A stretch of DNA of 64,000 nt from Spinacia oleracea (lineage: Eukaryota > Streptophyta > Magnoliopsida > Caryophyllales > Amaranthaceae): the NCBI RefSeq assembly GCF_020520425.1, contig NC_079487.1, forward strand, positions 110,208,141-110,272,140. The letters are read 5' to 3'. A model generated the notes under the pieces. That model did not search any database and had not been told where the DNA came from. It saw only the letters and a list, made by a program, of their open reading frames with translations. Shown in pieces: positions 1 through 14,266 of this stretch. The first letter of the stretch is position 1; every line of letters starts with the position of its first letter. The position numbers and the translations under genes were made by a program.

Positions 1-3000
1 CAACCTATCAATCTTGGCATAAGCATATATGAGTTCACTATCCACCCTAGGCTCTTTTGTTTGCTGCCTAACCATAAGAAGATACTTCACCAAGTCATGG
101 TAAACATCTGCATCTTCAGAAGCACGGATCACATCCAAAAATTGAGTGGAATCCTCAGCACGTATAAATGACTCTATTGCATCACTAACCAACCCTGCTC
201 TCAACTGAGCCTTTGCAACTTGGCTCCAGACAGCATCTTCTTCAACCCGGAAAGCAAATTCCACAGCTCGGTCAATGGCTTGAATGTTATCTAATAGCAC
301 ATTAACCGCCTGCACGTTCAGATTAAATTTCTTGAAAATTGCAAATGCCTCTTCATAGAGTTGAGCCTCAACAGCCACTTCTCCAACTGCTGGTCCGTCG
401 AAGTTATCCAGCCTGTTGACATAATCCATAACTCTCGATGAATCTGCTTTAATGGCTGTCAAAATGAGGAGATTTTGCAGATTCGAGTTTCCACTGAAAG
501 CAGAGTTCTGTAGGACAATCTTTTCAAGAAGTTCAATCAATTCATGTGGGAGATCAGCTGTCATAAAAGCTTTAACCGCAGCAGAAACTTGTTCAGGACT
601 CTTGCTTTCAGGCAAGGCAGTGGACACAACTTGATCAATGATCTGCCTCCTATACTCGTTCTCAGGATTGAGAACTTTCTCCCAAAGATCACCATCCATT
701 CTTTCAACAACATATCTGGAACAGAAGAAACCAATTAGCATCTTTCAATAAATTACATCACAGCCATAGAGTATAGATAAAAGCAAGTCGCCAACCTCGC
801 TTGTAGCTTGAACAACGAATTCTTGTTTGTGACATTGATAAGCTCGTCATCACATTGTCCTCGCCGATAAGCAACTACCGCAAGGGTGGGGTCGCGCTTC
901 TCACAATATTTACCCACGACACGTGAATCATAGTATGGGTTGGTTGTGAGGAAGTGCTCTGGATTATTGTTACTCTCGATGATAATTTTACCCAGAGCAT
1001 TGTGCACATGCACATCTTGGCTTCCTTCACTAACAAGATGCTCGAGAAATTGAGTGAGCAAGCGAAGTCGATTCCTGAAACACAAAAGAAATATGAATAA
1101 GCAATTAAAGAAAACAGAGAACCAGTAGTAAGATCATTCATCACAATGTCAGCACCTCTTTTCACATTCCTCCACAAGTGGCTCTACTGGAAGAAGAGAG
1201 CGAACAGAGAGTATCAGACCCTTGATAAAATCTTCAGGACATTCATCATCAAGAAGCTGCCCAACAACTAGTGGTGCATTTCCCGGATTAACCTAACAAA
1301 TCCAGATGAGACCTTGTCAGCGGATTTTATACTGCAGTATCAACGTTCAAGAATCTAAACTATACATGCTCTGACAGGAAACAACCCATCTAAATGGTAG
1401 ACATACCTTCTGAACATAACCTTCAATATAACGAAGCATGTTGTTTACATATAGATAGTGCGTGAGATCTGGAACAAAACCAAATCGATCACAGACATTA
1501 ATCAGCGGTCGTGCATCAGGAAGTTTGGCTTCCATCAAGAAATTTTTCGTCTTCTCAGCATCATAAAAGTTCGACTCTCTAGTCACTCGTTCCACTTCTT
1601 TCAACTGTCCGGTTTTGGCAGCTGCTTCGATGTATTTAAAGTGAATCTCTGGATCCTCACTGAATAAAAAGATAAAAAGGTGTGACGATTGGAATAAGAG
1701 AATAACACTCGTAAAGAAAGTCAAACAAGCCTTCATCTTTTCGAATAATACCTGGAGCTCAAATAAGATCCAAGGAAAAAATATAGCCCTTCGTATGATT
1801 TAAATTGCTCGAAGAGTTTCATGCATGAATCTACTCCTAACTGCTCACAATACTCCTTAGCAGCCTGAAAATATCAAACAAAACAAACATCCAATGAATT
1901 GGCAATATACCAAGTTGATAGCTTTACTAATAATACTGGAAATAGCAATAAGTGTAATTACTAGATTGTGATTTGTCCCCATTACATCCATAGGTTAAAG
2001 TAATTTATAAAAAGTGATAAATGCAGTTTCTTTAAGTAATACTCTTGTTATTTCTAAAAATATATACAAACTTGATTAAATTAGTAGTTGAATTATTAAA
2101 AACATTATACTACATAGAATGGATATAACTGGAGCTGATTTTACTTCATGACTTTCAAATTCTATACTCCCTGATACACACCCTGATTTTATACTTCATG
2201 ACTTTCGAATTCTATACTCCCTGATTTTATACTTTATGACTTTCAAATTCTACGACTCCCTGATTTTACTTCATGTCTTTAATAGTTTATCTTCCATTTT
2301 TCATTTTTCGAATCAAACTACGAATTTGATTTACAAAAAATGTAGTATCTTAATTCATCATATGTAAATATGTAATTGATAAATGCCTATATATTCTTTT
2401 GTCCTCCGTAATTGTTACCAAAGAATAAAACTGTTTCGAAAAGTTCGACTTTGAAAAATAAAATAGAAACTTCTTTTAAGAATGGAGGGAGTAGTTTCCA
2501 TTATTTAGATATTATTTTGATACATGGTTATAAAGAATATCTAGTGTAATATGCATAATTTGCTGATAATAAGTGATCTTGTACACAGTTTACTTCAATT
2601 ATACGGAGTACTTCCCACAACCCTTATTCATTTTCACTGTTCATTTTACAGTGTCCTAAAGTCTTCTTTCTACTTCCTTTTCCCATTTCTCTCTCCGGAT
2701 TCCATCCTATCAAACTTTTCTCCCTAGCTTTTCCAAAATTTAATATTTTCTCTCTCTCCCTAACCACTTTCAAATTTTTTATTTTGCATTAACCCCTATT
2801 ATTAAATTCAGTGCCAATCCCAAGGGTGAAAATGAATTCGGATATAAGGTTTACATCTATTTCGATTAACATAATTCTACGAAAAAACTAGTTTGCTGTA
2901 ACTATCACATCAGCAGCTAAGAATTAACTTCGAATTCTTTGACCAATATTGTTGATATATGTTACTGAAGTCAAATTTTGATTCATATGTATAAATTAAA

Positions 3001-6000
3001 GTTGATTCATGTTTGCTTAGAAGTTAAAAAAAAAAGTGTGAAAATACCTGCACAATAATCTGAAGGTTGCCCCTGAGATTGACAAGTAAAAGGTCCTTCA
3101 TGCACTCCAATGCCCACTCGCGGGAAAGAGTCCCAAAAAACTCAACAAGTGCCTGCACATAGCCAAAATTTCAGCAACAAGCCAATCAATTCAAGTAAAT
3201 CAACAAAAATTTACTGGTCACAAATTAAACCTGTGGCTCTATTGCATGTGTGTTCACGATAACACGTTTTATATCAGGTAAATCAGTATAATGCTGCAAA
3301 ATAATTGTAAAATGCATATTAGTAAGGGGCCTCAGTTCATTAAAAAGATAAAAATTAAAAAACAATAAGATAAAATAATTGACCAAGTACCCGAAGAGCT
3401 TGTATGTATAAACCAGCTTTCTCACAAAGCTGAGCAACTCTAGAACGGTCATAATGAGTGAACATTCCATTGGCTAAAATGGCATCAGCCACATTAGGAA
3501 AGGTAACAAGATTTATTTCCAAAACCTGCATGCATAATCCATAAGTCAAAACGCTCAAGTATTGCTGATGATTATTAAGATGTCTATACTACACAGTCAA
3601 TATTTATACCTTTGTTTGCAAAAAGCCATGTTCAGGCAAATTTGGCTTTAAAACATCCAGCAGAAATGCAGTTGCTTCACGAATCAAGTTCCTCTGAGTA
3701 ACAAAAAAGGAAAAAAAACGGTTCATACATTAGGGTTTGACAAACCAACACAACCACAGAAAATCACTTTCCTTAAATGAGATGGTGAGGAGGCAATAGG
3801 TATACAACTCTAAGCCCCAACTATAAAATGGTTCCACATGAAAAATATAACAATAAGTGAACAAAAGGTAAAAAAAATCACACCTGAAGAAAAAGATCAG
3901 TTACTGTGTTATAATCAACAGGACACCCTCCCTCCATTTGGGACATCATCAACGCAAAATTGACAGCACCCTGTAATGTACAATGGGAAAATAAGCACAA
4001 ACAAAATATTATTTCATAGACCTATTTATTTGTTATTACAATTACGGTACAACGACCACAGCTTTTTCACTTCTTTTTTAAGTGAATAAGAGCAAGAAGA
4101 AGTCAGAAACACACCTGAGGATCTGTTCGGAGAATAGTTTGGAGAAGGAACAAGTAATCTGGTGTATAACCGACCTACATCAACAGAAGAATCATAAAAC
4201 AACTGTGGCACATACACATGTGAGAGTGAAATAAGGACACAGAAAGAGCCAACTTATAACTTTTGAGTGATAAGAATCAAAATGAATATTGCACCATTAT
4301 AGCCACAAAATGAAGATCTAAACTACCTGCTTAGAATAGATGAGAATTTTATCAAACTCCCTGCGCTCGGCAAAGGCAGCAACGACCTTTGGGGTCGCTC
4401 TAGCTTTAATATATATCTTCAAGGCAAGGTCAGTGTCAACAGTCTGCATAAAAAGTAGGGACGTATCAGATACCACTCGACTTTCACAAGAAGAAAAATG
4501 AACCCAGAGTAACCGATAATCATAATAACTGCCAGAGTTCCAGTGCACCTTCACTAGATCTCCAAGTTCCTCCGTGCATTCTAATTTGTCCTCTGCTAGC
4601 CAATTCTCCAGTAGATTTTTCTTGTTCTGATTCACAACAAGGCGTGATAATTCTAACGATTCAAATGCATTGAGCTTTCCTCTAGTTAAAAGTGTCCCGA
4701 AGTATTGCAACAGAGGTGGCGTCTGCCCTGATTGAACAGGAACACTCTGCAATAACACACGACAAGAAATTACATATTGTTTTCAGCAAAACCCAAACGC
4801 AAAATGACTTCATCCATAATAATCAGAAATATGTTTCCAGTCATATTTGGTGGAATGCTGCTCATCAGAAGAAAAATAAATTGAGTATAACAAAGCCTCT
4901 ATTTTAGACAGTAAGAACATTAGCAGTGTCCTGAAATGCCTAACACTAGCCCACCTAGATCCACAGGTTTCAGATTTCTACCATCATGAAGAGCTAAATA
5001 TTCCATGATTAATTTTAAGATTTGATAATTGAAATGGATTTCAAAGAATAAGAGGAGAACCTGCAAGTGGCCTCAACTAAGACATATGCAAGGATGGTTA
5101 CTAGTGTTACTGTTGTCTCTGAATTTCAAGTTATAATTGATATGTTCCATAAAGGAGTATGAATATAAACAATGTTTAAATCATACCAAGTGAAAGAGGA
5201 AATGTGGAAGCTGGAGCAACACCGACTAAAAGAAGAAAATTATAATTGTCTATTCGTATGATGGTAAAAAAAAAAACAATGCCAAAAGACAAACAGCAGA
5301 AAGCAAATAGCACATAAGATCAAAAGCATCACTATGAGATGAAAAATATGCATATTGGTGAATGCTTGCATACACTCTCAGACCTGAAATTTTGCAACAG
5401 TGTCAGGGGTACGCAGAATTCCTTGCGGGGATTCAGCAGCAAGCTCAGCAGCTTCCTTGTACTTTGTTTGAGCGAACAATTCTTGGAAGCGCTGGACAAC
5501 CTGAAACGAGTACGAGATGGAAGTTCAGTAGGTTATCACAATACCAACAGGAAGGTGTAATAGTTTAAAATATGAAATTTGATCCTTTTCTGCAGATTAT
5601 CATTATCAGTTATTCCAAGTCAGAAACACTAGTTTCCAAAATAATAACCATAATAAAGCATGACCTCTCATTAGAAAACCACTGAACGAAAAGTCAACCT
5701 ACCAGATTTTCTGCACCAGGGAGATTACCCCTTTTGGCAAGATTAACAGCAAGCTCCAAATTGTTCAACTGCATCAAGCCAAATCCATCAATATTAGGTT
5801 ACTATCTATATCAGCTCATTGATTTTACACAGATCTAGAAAAGAATTTTGCCAAAAGGCTCAAAACCACACCTGGCCGCTGACAAACGGAACTATAGTAG
5901 CTTCATTGACAGTGGCAAGAAGAACCTGCCCCCTTCTGTTGATGGCATAGAAGCCTCCAGCTGATGCGGCTTCTGATGTCAAAAAAATTGGATCTGGACT

Positions 6001-9000
6001 TATTCGATTCCGATAAACAGCACTGGCAGTCTCAAGGTCGTACACAAATAGCAGCCCAAGCTTGGTAATAACATAGATTAAACTATACTTTTGGGACATC
6101 TGCAGAAACGATAAACAAAATTTATTCACAGGGAGTAGTAGAAAATAGTAACTAAAGTTGCAGCATGTACTTCAATGTTCTGAACAAAATGTGAATATAG
6201 TCTAGGTACTACCTGCATTGCGACTGGGAAATCATCAGCAAAATCAGGAGGGAAGAACAAGTCAGCTTGTTTCTTTGAAAAACCTGGCTTTCCTGTCAAT
6301 ATAGTACAATGGTCAAAACAGAAGAAACACACCATACTGAAATCTGTATCAAAGGAGAGAAAATACATCTGATTGTAATGCACTAGTAAATGCTTATTTA
6401 AAAATTATTTTAGGCAAAGAAGATCACTGTAGAAGAGAAAAACAATAGTTCCTTCGTTTTTCCAATAATTGCACCATTTGGAGTTTCATGTATGCCAATG
6501 CACAACTTGAACTATTAATATGTTCAACCATCTTTTTGTGAAAAATATAAGTGGATATTTTGAAAAAATATATCGAAACGAATCTAACGAAGATCCCACG
6601 TGCTTATATTTCTCCTTGCATATAAATCACAAAAAAACAAAAAAAGAGAGAGATTATCAACAAAAATGTGTGAATAGTGTACAATCCAAATGATGCAATC
6701 ATAAATAAAGACAGAGGAAGTATAAGACTATATTAGCAACATATTATACGATAAGAAATAGTAAGAACTTGGGATAAAGATATTAGAAAGAAAGAAATCC
6801 AAATCACAACTCATGCAAGCTTTTCAAGTAAGAAGGTAGGGGAGAAGAACGGAAAAGGAGTTCAAACCTGGCTGTGCACCAAGCTCTATAATATGCAACT
6901 TTGAAGTAACCTGGCCAGCATTCATGGACTTCGTAGCAAACACGATAAGAGTAGAAGGGTTTTCATTGCCAGGGACCTACGAACCATACGGAAGTATTAT
7001 AGATTCCTGAATGTGTAATAGATACCAAGAAAGACAAGAAGGAGAAACATCACACTTTATATGAGGCAAATGATGCCGCATGCGCTTCAAGGGCTTGACT
7101 GCGCTGCTGATCCACAGAATAAAGCTGCATACTTCCTTTCACAAGTTGAGGTCTCTATAACACAGGAATAGAAGTTATCAATGACTTAAGATGTCGGCGG
7201 AAACACAACAGAAGGGCTGAAAATTTCGTAGAGCGTAATAAATGGTATTCTGTATTTCTGTAACTAAAGCATCTCTCAAAAAATTAAGTTAAGCTGCTAT
7301 ACAGACAAGAAATCCGCAGACTCCACTACCAGTACTTCACGCAGAGAAACTACACTAACAGAAGAGATAAACATGTAAAGCAGTGCACAACAACTGCTAA
7401 CACGAAAACTTGAAAGAGACAATTTAGCCAACCCTATTTTGTTTGTACAGGAATCTAATCAAGGAAATAGCAGTAGACTGTAGACAGTGCAAACATACTA
7501 GGAGTCTAGGATAATACCCCATGACCTGAAAGGACGACTTTTGGACGCTCAGTCCGAATCAAATATTTAACACGGTTTTACATTGACGAGGACAGTATTG
7601 TAGTCATGTAGTGTACAATAAATCACGTATTCAACACTTAAACAGCTTATTGTAAAAAAGGAAAGGGAATTATATACTTTGCAAGAATCAATAGATTTAT
7701 AGATGCACTGTTCTACAGCTACAGGATACTACCAGCCAAGAACTATTAGGCTAATGCATGCACCATGTATGTAATACTCCGTAAATGAGATGCAAGTGTT
7801 TCAGATAAAGAACAAGAGATGATAATGTGGGGGTGTGGGATAACTGCAACCTCCATTGCTACTTCAAGATGAAGGATGAGATAACCTGACTTTAAAGATT
7901 AAACAGCAACAGGCTGCGGAATAATTTTAATTAAAAGATACCTGATAAGAAGCTAATATTTTGAAATTTCCAGCTATAAGAGGCTTTCTAGCGTTTTTTC
8001 AGTAAATTGTTAATCTTAGGTATTCAACAGTCAGCCTGACAATAATTTCTCAATGAATTTCAACCTTCAAAACGCGGAATTTTTTGAGGAAAAAAGAACC
8101 AAGATCTCATGCTGGTCTACAAACACTGACTAATTTGGTAGATACTCACAAGAACTAAGATCAGCAGTAATGAAGTGCAAAATTTGTGCAACAGAAATAA
8201 CCAGATAAGTTTTCGTACCTCAGGAGAACCAGGGGCAATACCAATCAAGACCAACCATTTTTCAGCTGGGTCACATTTATAGTTAATTATTTGATTGTTT
8301 GCCAAATTAGCCGTCCTTTCAAACATTTTTACAGGTAGAGATTCCCCTGCATGGCAATAATTACAAGAATAAATGTCAAGATAAATCACCACAGCAGTGT
8401 AATGTTGCCAGAAAAGTATGGGCATGGAGTCCTATAAGAAAAATGCATCCCACCTTCAATTGACCAATGATAAACTGACGTCTGTGTCACAAGTCCAAGC
8501 ATTTTTGGAGAAACCCACTTCCAAAAGACAACCTACAAAAAAGCAAAGAATATAGGCCCAATAAACCAACGGATGAAAGAAGGCAAATGCAGTATAACCC
8601 AATATAACCGAGCCCTTCTCCTAAATTATTGTTAAAGAAATGTACCTGCTCGGGCATCTGGTGTGATTTCACCTTTGTTTTTGTTTCAATGTTAAATATC
8701 TGTAAGTGGTCCTGGGTGGTACCTGGAAGTAGAGCTACACAAAAAAACCATGACAAATCATAAGAGAAAATGACTTACACCGAAGAATATAGTTCACGAG
8801 ACCTATCACTCATAAAATAGATACTGGTAAGTTTTTCGTTTAATACTTTCATGACATTAGTCATTTATTTTGCCATTTTAAGACTAAAACACGAGGTAAC
8901 ACCGACTCAATGCTGGAAAAAAACATTCAAAATAAGTTCATTAGGTCTCTTTGTTCAAATATCAAAAGCATCACAGTATGCTCATATAGAACCCACGTCC

Positions 9001-11704
9001 GTGCCTTCGTATCAAGACCAAAAAAAAAAATCTACTCTGTCAATCAACAGTGTAAGCCATAAAACTAACCATGCCTTGTAGGAATCCATACAAACACATT
9101 TCATTAACGCTATTTCATAAATAATTGCATATGTTACCAGACAACAGCTCAAGCCTGAACAATCTGAAAACTCTTTCAGCCCTACTATATTTGTCCACAA
9201 CTCCACATTGACTTTTTACAAACACTAAACAGTTAAATTATTGAGACGATTCTAACCAATAGTAAATCAAGTTGTCAATATAATGAGAATAGGAAAAGAT
9301 GATTGGATGAATATGCATATGCATATGCATATAACTAGAGAGGACAAAGTTTTGGACAACCCAAAATAGAAAGGACAAAAACGGCAAGAAAGTGAGTATA
9401 GAATGAAGAAATATGTCAAGCAATCAAAATATCTTTTAATGATCTAACCAAAGATGATTGGATGAATATGCATATAACTAGAGAGGACAATGTTTTAGAC
9501 AACCCAAAATAGAAAGGACAAAAACGGCAAGTAAGTGAGAATAGAATGAAGAAATATGTCAAGCAATCGAAATATCTTTTAATGATCTAACAAATTTTAA
9601 GATACAAAAGCAACACATCAACCCACATCAAGATCAAAATCTTCTCTTGATTATCTCTATCCCCCTTACTAGGAAATGACCTATTATTTCCTCATCTCAT
9701 TCATTTTCTTCCTCAGCCACCTCATACAACCATCAGAAACTTTGCAGCAATTTTTTCACTCAAAAATACCCTTTACAAACTCATAAAAATCATCCTAGAC
9801 ACTTATTTCAGATCAATGAATGTGCACATTGAAGCACGTAGATACATAACCCCTTCTGAGACTAATCTACGCATCAGCTTCTATTTCCAATTTGTTCATT
9901 TGAGTCCTCACGAGGATATCACACTGAGTCAACACTTTAAATCATTGGAAACTTTAGCTCGATGTTCACACTCGTGTATACCTTAAATCAAAGAAAGAAT
10001 CCTAAAATTAAACTTGAAATATTTTCGTAAATATACCCGTTAAGCACATAGCCACATGTTTATGATTACAACAAATTTTTAACTCATGAAGCTAACTCTT
10101 CATATGCACCACTCTTTGTTCAGGTCATAGGATGATAGGACAGTTTGAGCTGTAAGTCTTCTTAAGCTACAGAATATGATAAATCCCAATCTTATTATCT
10201 CTGTATAGAGAATGGTCATTCAGTACAACTCTATAACTATATAAGACAAATGGGGATCAAAAACGGATCACAAAGTCCATATTTTTAGGCACAGTTATAG
10301 TGTCCACATATTCCAAAACAACACACCTACGTCTACTTATCCAATATCCGAAGTAGACACTTCAAGATGAAAACAAAGGTCATAGAGCATGGGTTAGAAA
10401 TAGCTTTGATGTACCAAACCAATAAACCAAGGCCGCTGAATGGTTGCACACTTTCACCTCTCACCTCTCACAAATATCTCAAATCTCACCAAAAAAGCTT
10501 CCATTTGCTCATGTATTGTCTATGCATCAAGCCATCAATCATCATACTACTCCCTCCTTCTCAAATTTATCTTCTACTTAACCTGACCAATTTGGCCATC
10601 CCAATCCCGCTACTAGCTTTCATAAAATGCATGCCAAACCTAAGTGGATGATATGAGACAAAGGGAGTCCTTGACAGCACCCCTCCTCTAATCAGTTGGC
10701 CTTGTCCAAACAGTCTTTTGTAATACACATTACTATCTTAATTTCCTAAATGGAAGTTTAATGACAAGTCAAAACTCTCAAGATAGTCATCAACACAACA
10801 ATGTGAGAAACTAAGAAGCCGTCAATATGAATTACTAAGTACCCATACTCGTGCATCTTCGATTAATATTGTATATCCCTTGACGTTACATTCTTGATTC
10901 TTAGTTAAGCTTAACATTAAGGATGAGAATAAATTTGAAAGTTCAACTTCCTGCATTTAGAAAGTGGGCCAATGGCCTGTTATTTTAAGATTGGTATAAA
11001 AAAGAACATCGCCTATTCAAGGATCTACTGTTTAATCTTTGAGTCACCATAATAAATTCAAACAATAAAGAGCAGCAACCGCTATGGGGACAACCAAACA
11101 AACTGTCAAATACACTAGCCAAAAATATTTGAACATGATGCAAATTTTACTTTGTTGCATAAAAATCTCTCCTACCTTTCAAAGCAAGAATTCTAGTATT
11201 CGGATTCATGAGAGCAGAATCCGCGGTAATTGGCCTTCGTAACGGTTGCATCGGCATGCTCATATCAACAATGACAACACTGTTCTGCGGAGATGTTTCC
11301 CGCACACATATATACTTCTCTGATTCCATTGTCACATTGTTAAATGTGATGAATTGTTGATTAATTCCAATGCTTGGCAACTGCATCATCGAAACAAAGT
11401 AATTACCACTTCGATCAATTCTCTAATATCAAATTAGAACAAAATCACCTCACTGATCCACAATCAACACTCAGAAAACTCGCAATTCATCAAATCGTCC
11501 AATTTTAAATTCACAAAATGAAATTCAATCCAGATCTAGCTCATTTTTCACATTGTATAAGCATTAATCAATCCAAAACTTCAAAACATGAACGAAATGA
11601 TACAACGCAAAATCAAATCAAAGCACGGATCCGAGGAGAATGAGACAAAAACCAACCGTAAGAACTTCTTTCATTACGATCGGCGCACTTGCCGCCGCCG
11701 CCAT
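1..11704 (-). CDS. CHC: Clathrin heavy chain, N-terminal ~1198 codons (gene runs off left edge)
   Basis: Clathrin heavy chain forms the triskelion legs of clathrin coats at the plasma membrane and trans-Golgi. Twenty-four exons can be joined with GT-AG introns in a continuous frame: 11657-11704 (start codon 11704-11702), 11176-11380, 8646-8734, 8454-8532, 8219-8346, 7056-7154, 6868-6976, 6213-6292, 5872-6099, 5703-5768, 5384-5500, 4549-4746, 4327-4443, 4115-4174, 3884-3970, 3610-3693, 3391-3525, 3231-3293, 3048-3152, 1752-1864, 1407-1659, 1156-1292, 796-1074 and 1-715 (open). The N-terminus ([16 protein letters not shown], then [13 protein letters not shown]) begins the seven-bladed propeller; later exons carry the linker and the alpha-helical CHCR leg repeats (for example [12 protein letters not shown] and YIEGYVQK). 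Plant heavy chains are about 1700 aa, so roughly 500 C-terminal residues lie outside. No frame lesion is seen in the part in view. Identity is very secure; single splice sites were placed by eye and checked by phase. Confidence 0.96.
2136..2282. repeat. Tandem repeat of ~38 bp in a clathrin intron
   Basis: Inside the 1.18-kb intron 1865-3047, about four imperfect copies of a unit containing ACTTCATGACTTTC and CTCCCTGATTTTA follow one another. The rest of that intron is AT-rich, with only a weak MITE-like end (GGAGGGAGTA near 2485) and no coding sequence. Confidence 0.6.
6448..6720. mobile_element. Stowaway-like MITE (273 bp) in a clathrin intron
   Basis: Flanked by TA at both sides (6446-6447 and 6721-6722). 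The ends are imperfect inverted repeats: the left begins GTTCCTTCGTTTTTCC and the reverse complement of the right begins CTTCCTCTGTCTTTAT; inner arms share TTGCACCATTT/TTGCATCATTT. No coding capacity. Presumably spliced out harmlessly. Confidence 0.7.
9298..9600. repeat. Tandem duplication (155-bp offset) in a clathrin intron
   Basis: The segment starting GATGATTGGATGAATATG at 9298 recurs at 9453, and both copies run through the same AACTAGAGAGGACAA and AGAAATATGTCAAGCAATC stretches. The first copy has extra ATGCAT units. It lies in the 2.4-kb intron between exons 2 and 3, which otherwise shows no coding signal. Confidence 0.85.
10550..10667. mobile_element. Short Stowaway-like MITE (~118 bp)
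   Basis: The left end CTCCCTCCTTCTCAAAT is matched by an inverted right end (reverse complement CTCCCTTTGTCTCATAT). It lies in the large clathrin intron 8735-11175 and is noncoding. Divergent ends suggest age, and the boundaries are approximate. Confidence 0.5.
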
Positions 11705-11900
11705 TGTTACCAGATCGAAGGGTCGAAAAAATTCAAAAGAATCTGCAAAACAAAACAAAAAAGCGTTGATTTGAATGTGGAATTGAATTGATTATATAGA
11801 GAGAGCGAAGAAAGTCAAAGTGGAAGTGTTGATCGTTATTCTCACTTGATTTTCACCGGAGAGAGAAAGCTAATCGAAGATCAACAATGGCGATTGAAAT
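11705..11900 (-). promoter_or_regulatory. Probable core promoter and 5' UTR of the clathrin gene
   Basis: On the minus strand a TATATAA box lies at about 11792-11798, some 90 bases upstream of the start codon, followed by a CT-rich stretch typical of plant 5' leaders. A GCAG just upstream (about 11745) could also be the acceptor of a leader intron, which would place the true promoter further right. The sequence alone cannot decide between these. Confidence 0.4.
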
Positions 11901-12295
11901 GCTAATTATCAAATCTGATGAATTTTGCGAAGGGAGAGAAGTGAAGAGAAGAGAAAATGAAACAAATAATTTGAGAGATCGTGTTAAAATGTGCTTCGTT
12001 AGTGCAAGTGCGCTATATTTCGTTACATTTTATTTTTATTTTATTTTTCCAGTTTCTTTTTTTATCCTCTAGCTTTTTTGCCTTTTTCTCTTTTCTGTTT
12101 TTTAATTATTCACTCTATTTTGGGCTGAGATCTAAGTACCACGAACTGAAACCTGAAGGTACTCGTAGCCCAACGGGGCTCTGTATCAACCTTTTTGTTA
12201 CTACCTTCTTCTGAACCATACCTAAATATTTGTCCCATTATATATTTTTTTGTTAAACTATGAAAATATTGACCATATATTCTCACTAAATTATA

Positions 12296-12531
12296 CTCCC
12301 TTCGAATCTAAATGTTTGACATTATTCACAATGGAAGGGAATCTTATGAATTACGATCACTATATCGAAAAAACATTGTCATGTGGGGTCTTGTTTGATT
12401 CTTCTCAATGAGTACATTAACAATATGAAAATTTTATAATTTTTAATAACACGTAACTAGAGATATTAACGATATAAAATGTGTATTGTGTGTCAAAGGG
12501 AAATGGGAAAAATATTTAGGAACGGAGGGAG
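12296..12531. mobile_element. Stowaway-like MITE (236 bp) upstream of the clathrin gene
   Basis: TA dinucleotides flank it (12294-12295 and 12532-12533). The left end is CTCCCTTCGAATCTAAAT and the reverse complement of the right end is CTCCCTCCGTTCCTAAAT. It has no ORF and sits about 0.6 kb upstream of the clathrin start codon. Confidence 0.8.
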
Positions 12532-12659
12532 TAAGAAATAATACAATTACGGGGATCTTGTTAGACTCTATTTGATGTCTAATTTTATAATATCATTTTT
12601 TTATAATTTTTTATGCATATAGAATAAGATATATTTATGTTTTAAGTCACGTCTTGGAG

Positions 12660-13380
12660 ACCGTAAAAACTTAAATGGAGCAAAAAAGTAGGGACAGAGT
12701 TAGTATATTATATTTCCATAATATAGTGTCATAGTACTAAAAACGTTACAATGTAATCCGTATGAGTATGACAAATCAGTAGCAATCCGCTTAAAAGTCA
12801 GTGAAGTCACTAAAGCGAAGTTTTTGGATAGTACTTCCTCGGTCCTTGAGAAGTCCTTTATGAGCACTTGTTTCATCCAACTAGAAATATGGAATAAGAT
12901 AAGAAAGCAATGCCCAATAAAGTCACTAAACCAGTATGCGTTAGTTTTCAATAATGTCGCTAAAACGAAGTGTGCCCAAAGACTCCAATGCCTTTCTTGG
13001 TCGGACCAACTGGTTATGTTATCCCCAAGACGTTGGTACATAATCTTCAAAGTAGGTCAAGTTGAGTCAGGTCGGAAAAATCCGGTGATTGGCCCCGAGG
13101 AGCCAAGGAATGAGATCTATTTGACTAAACAAAAGCAAAGCTTTAGCCAGTCAAATTCCTCTCATTTTCGTGTACCCATTAGACGACAGTCCTTTCGGGA
13201 TTCTTTAGGTTAAATATGAGACATAAGAGAGAAAGCACATTTAACACTTTCTTTTACTCATCAAAGTGCATCCTAGCTTAGTGCTTGAGCCACACGATTT
13301 CATCAAATATCTTATTTTAGATCGTTAACAATTTACATTGTTTACTTGCATTTAGATAGTATTTCGGTAATTAATGACTT
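12660..13380. other. Unrecognised noncoding stretch
   Basis: No convincing gene is seen. Open frames here reach about 129 codons (plus strand, 12824-13213) but start with non-ATG codons and show no recognisable domain. Part of the stretch (13060-13215) is less AT-rich than its surroundings and could be the remnant of an old transposon. Confidence 0.3.
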
Positions 13381-13385
13381 AATAC

Positions 13386-14266
13386 TTGTTTGGATAAGAA
13401 AAAATGGGGAGAAAAGGAGAGAGGGGAGGGACGGGAACAAACACCCTTGTTTGGATAAAAGGTTGGGGTAAGGAAAGGGAAAGAGGGGGAGAGATCCATT
13501 TTCCCTCCCTACTTAATAAACACATCCCTCCAAAATTAGAGAGATTTACATCCTCTCTTCCTTTCCTCTCCCCTTCCTCCTCTTTCACTATTCTTCATCT
13601 CCCTTTTATCTTGCTATCCAAACACACCGTGAGTGAGTTGCTTGATCAAAGGATTTTGGTAGATATGAAGCTTTGTGGTGTGTTTGGATAGTAAGATAGA
13701 AGGCCAGGAAAGAAAGGGGAGGGAAAAGAAAGGTAGGGGAAAAGCTAGTGAATTCCATTTCCCCTCCAAATATCTCCAATTTTATAGGGGTGGAGTTTAT
13801 CCCAAACCTTTAAAATACTCACAATTGGAGTATTATGCTTAGGAATAGTGGTATGAGTCACAAAATGGTGAAATCACTATTACTAAGATTCAAACCTTTA
13901 ATATACTCACAATTGGAGTACTATGCTAAGGAATGGTGGTATGAGTCACAAAATGGTGAAATTCACGATTACTAAGATTTTTTTTCATTCTTTCCCTTTA
14001 GATGCTCTATGTTGCTTGTTCAAACAACCTAGGTTCAAGCCCTGTTAATTAAATATTTTCCCAATTTATTTTATTTGTTTCACTTTCTCCTTTTCTTATT
14101 TAATTTTACGGACAAATTTCAATATCTTGAGGGACCGCTCGCGTTACATAAGGAAAATGGATCCCTCATCTCCCCTCCCTTTCCTTCCCCTAACCTTTTA
14201 TCCAAACAAAAGATTTTATTCCCCTCTCTTTCTCCCTAATTTTGCTTATTCAAACAAAGTGTGAGA
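13386..14266. repeat. Cluster of TGTTTGGATA-type inverted repeats
   Basis: Two neighbouring foldback units have ends of the type TTGTTTGGATAAG and CTTATTCAAACAAAG or CTATCCAAACAC: one about 13386-13622, one about 13676-14266. Both carry GGGGAGA-rich left arms and CTCCCC-rich right arms, and an inner pair (13447 and about 14200) repeats the same ends. A 95-bp segment with CACAATTGGAGTA is duplicated at about 13815 and 13905. They look like miniature inverted-repeat elements; family uncertain. Confidence 0.6.
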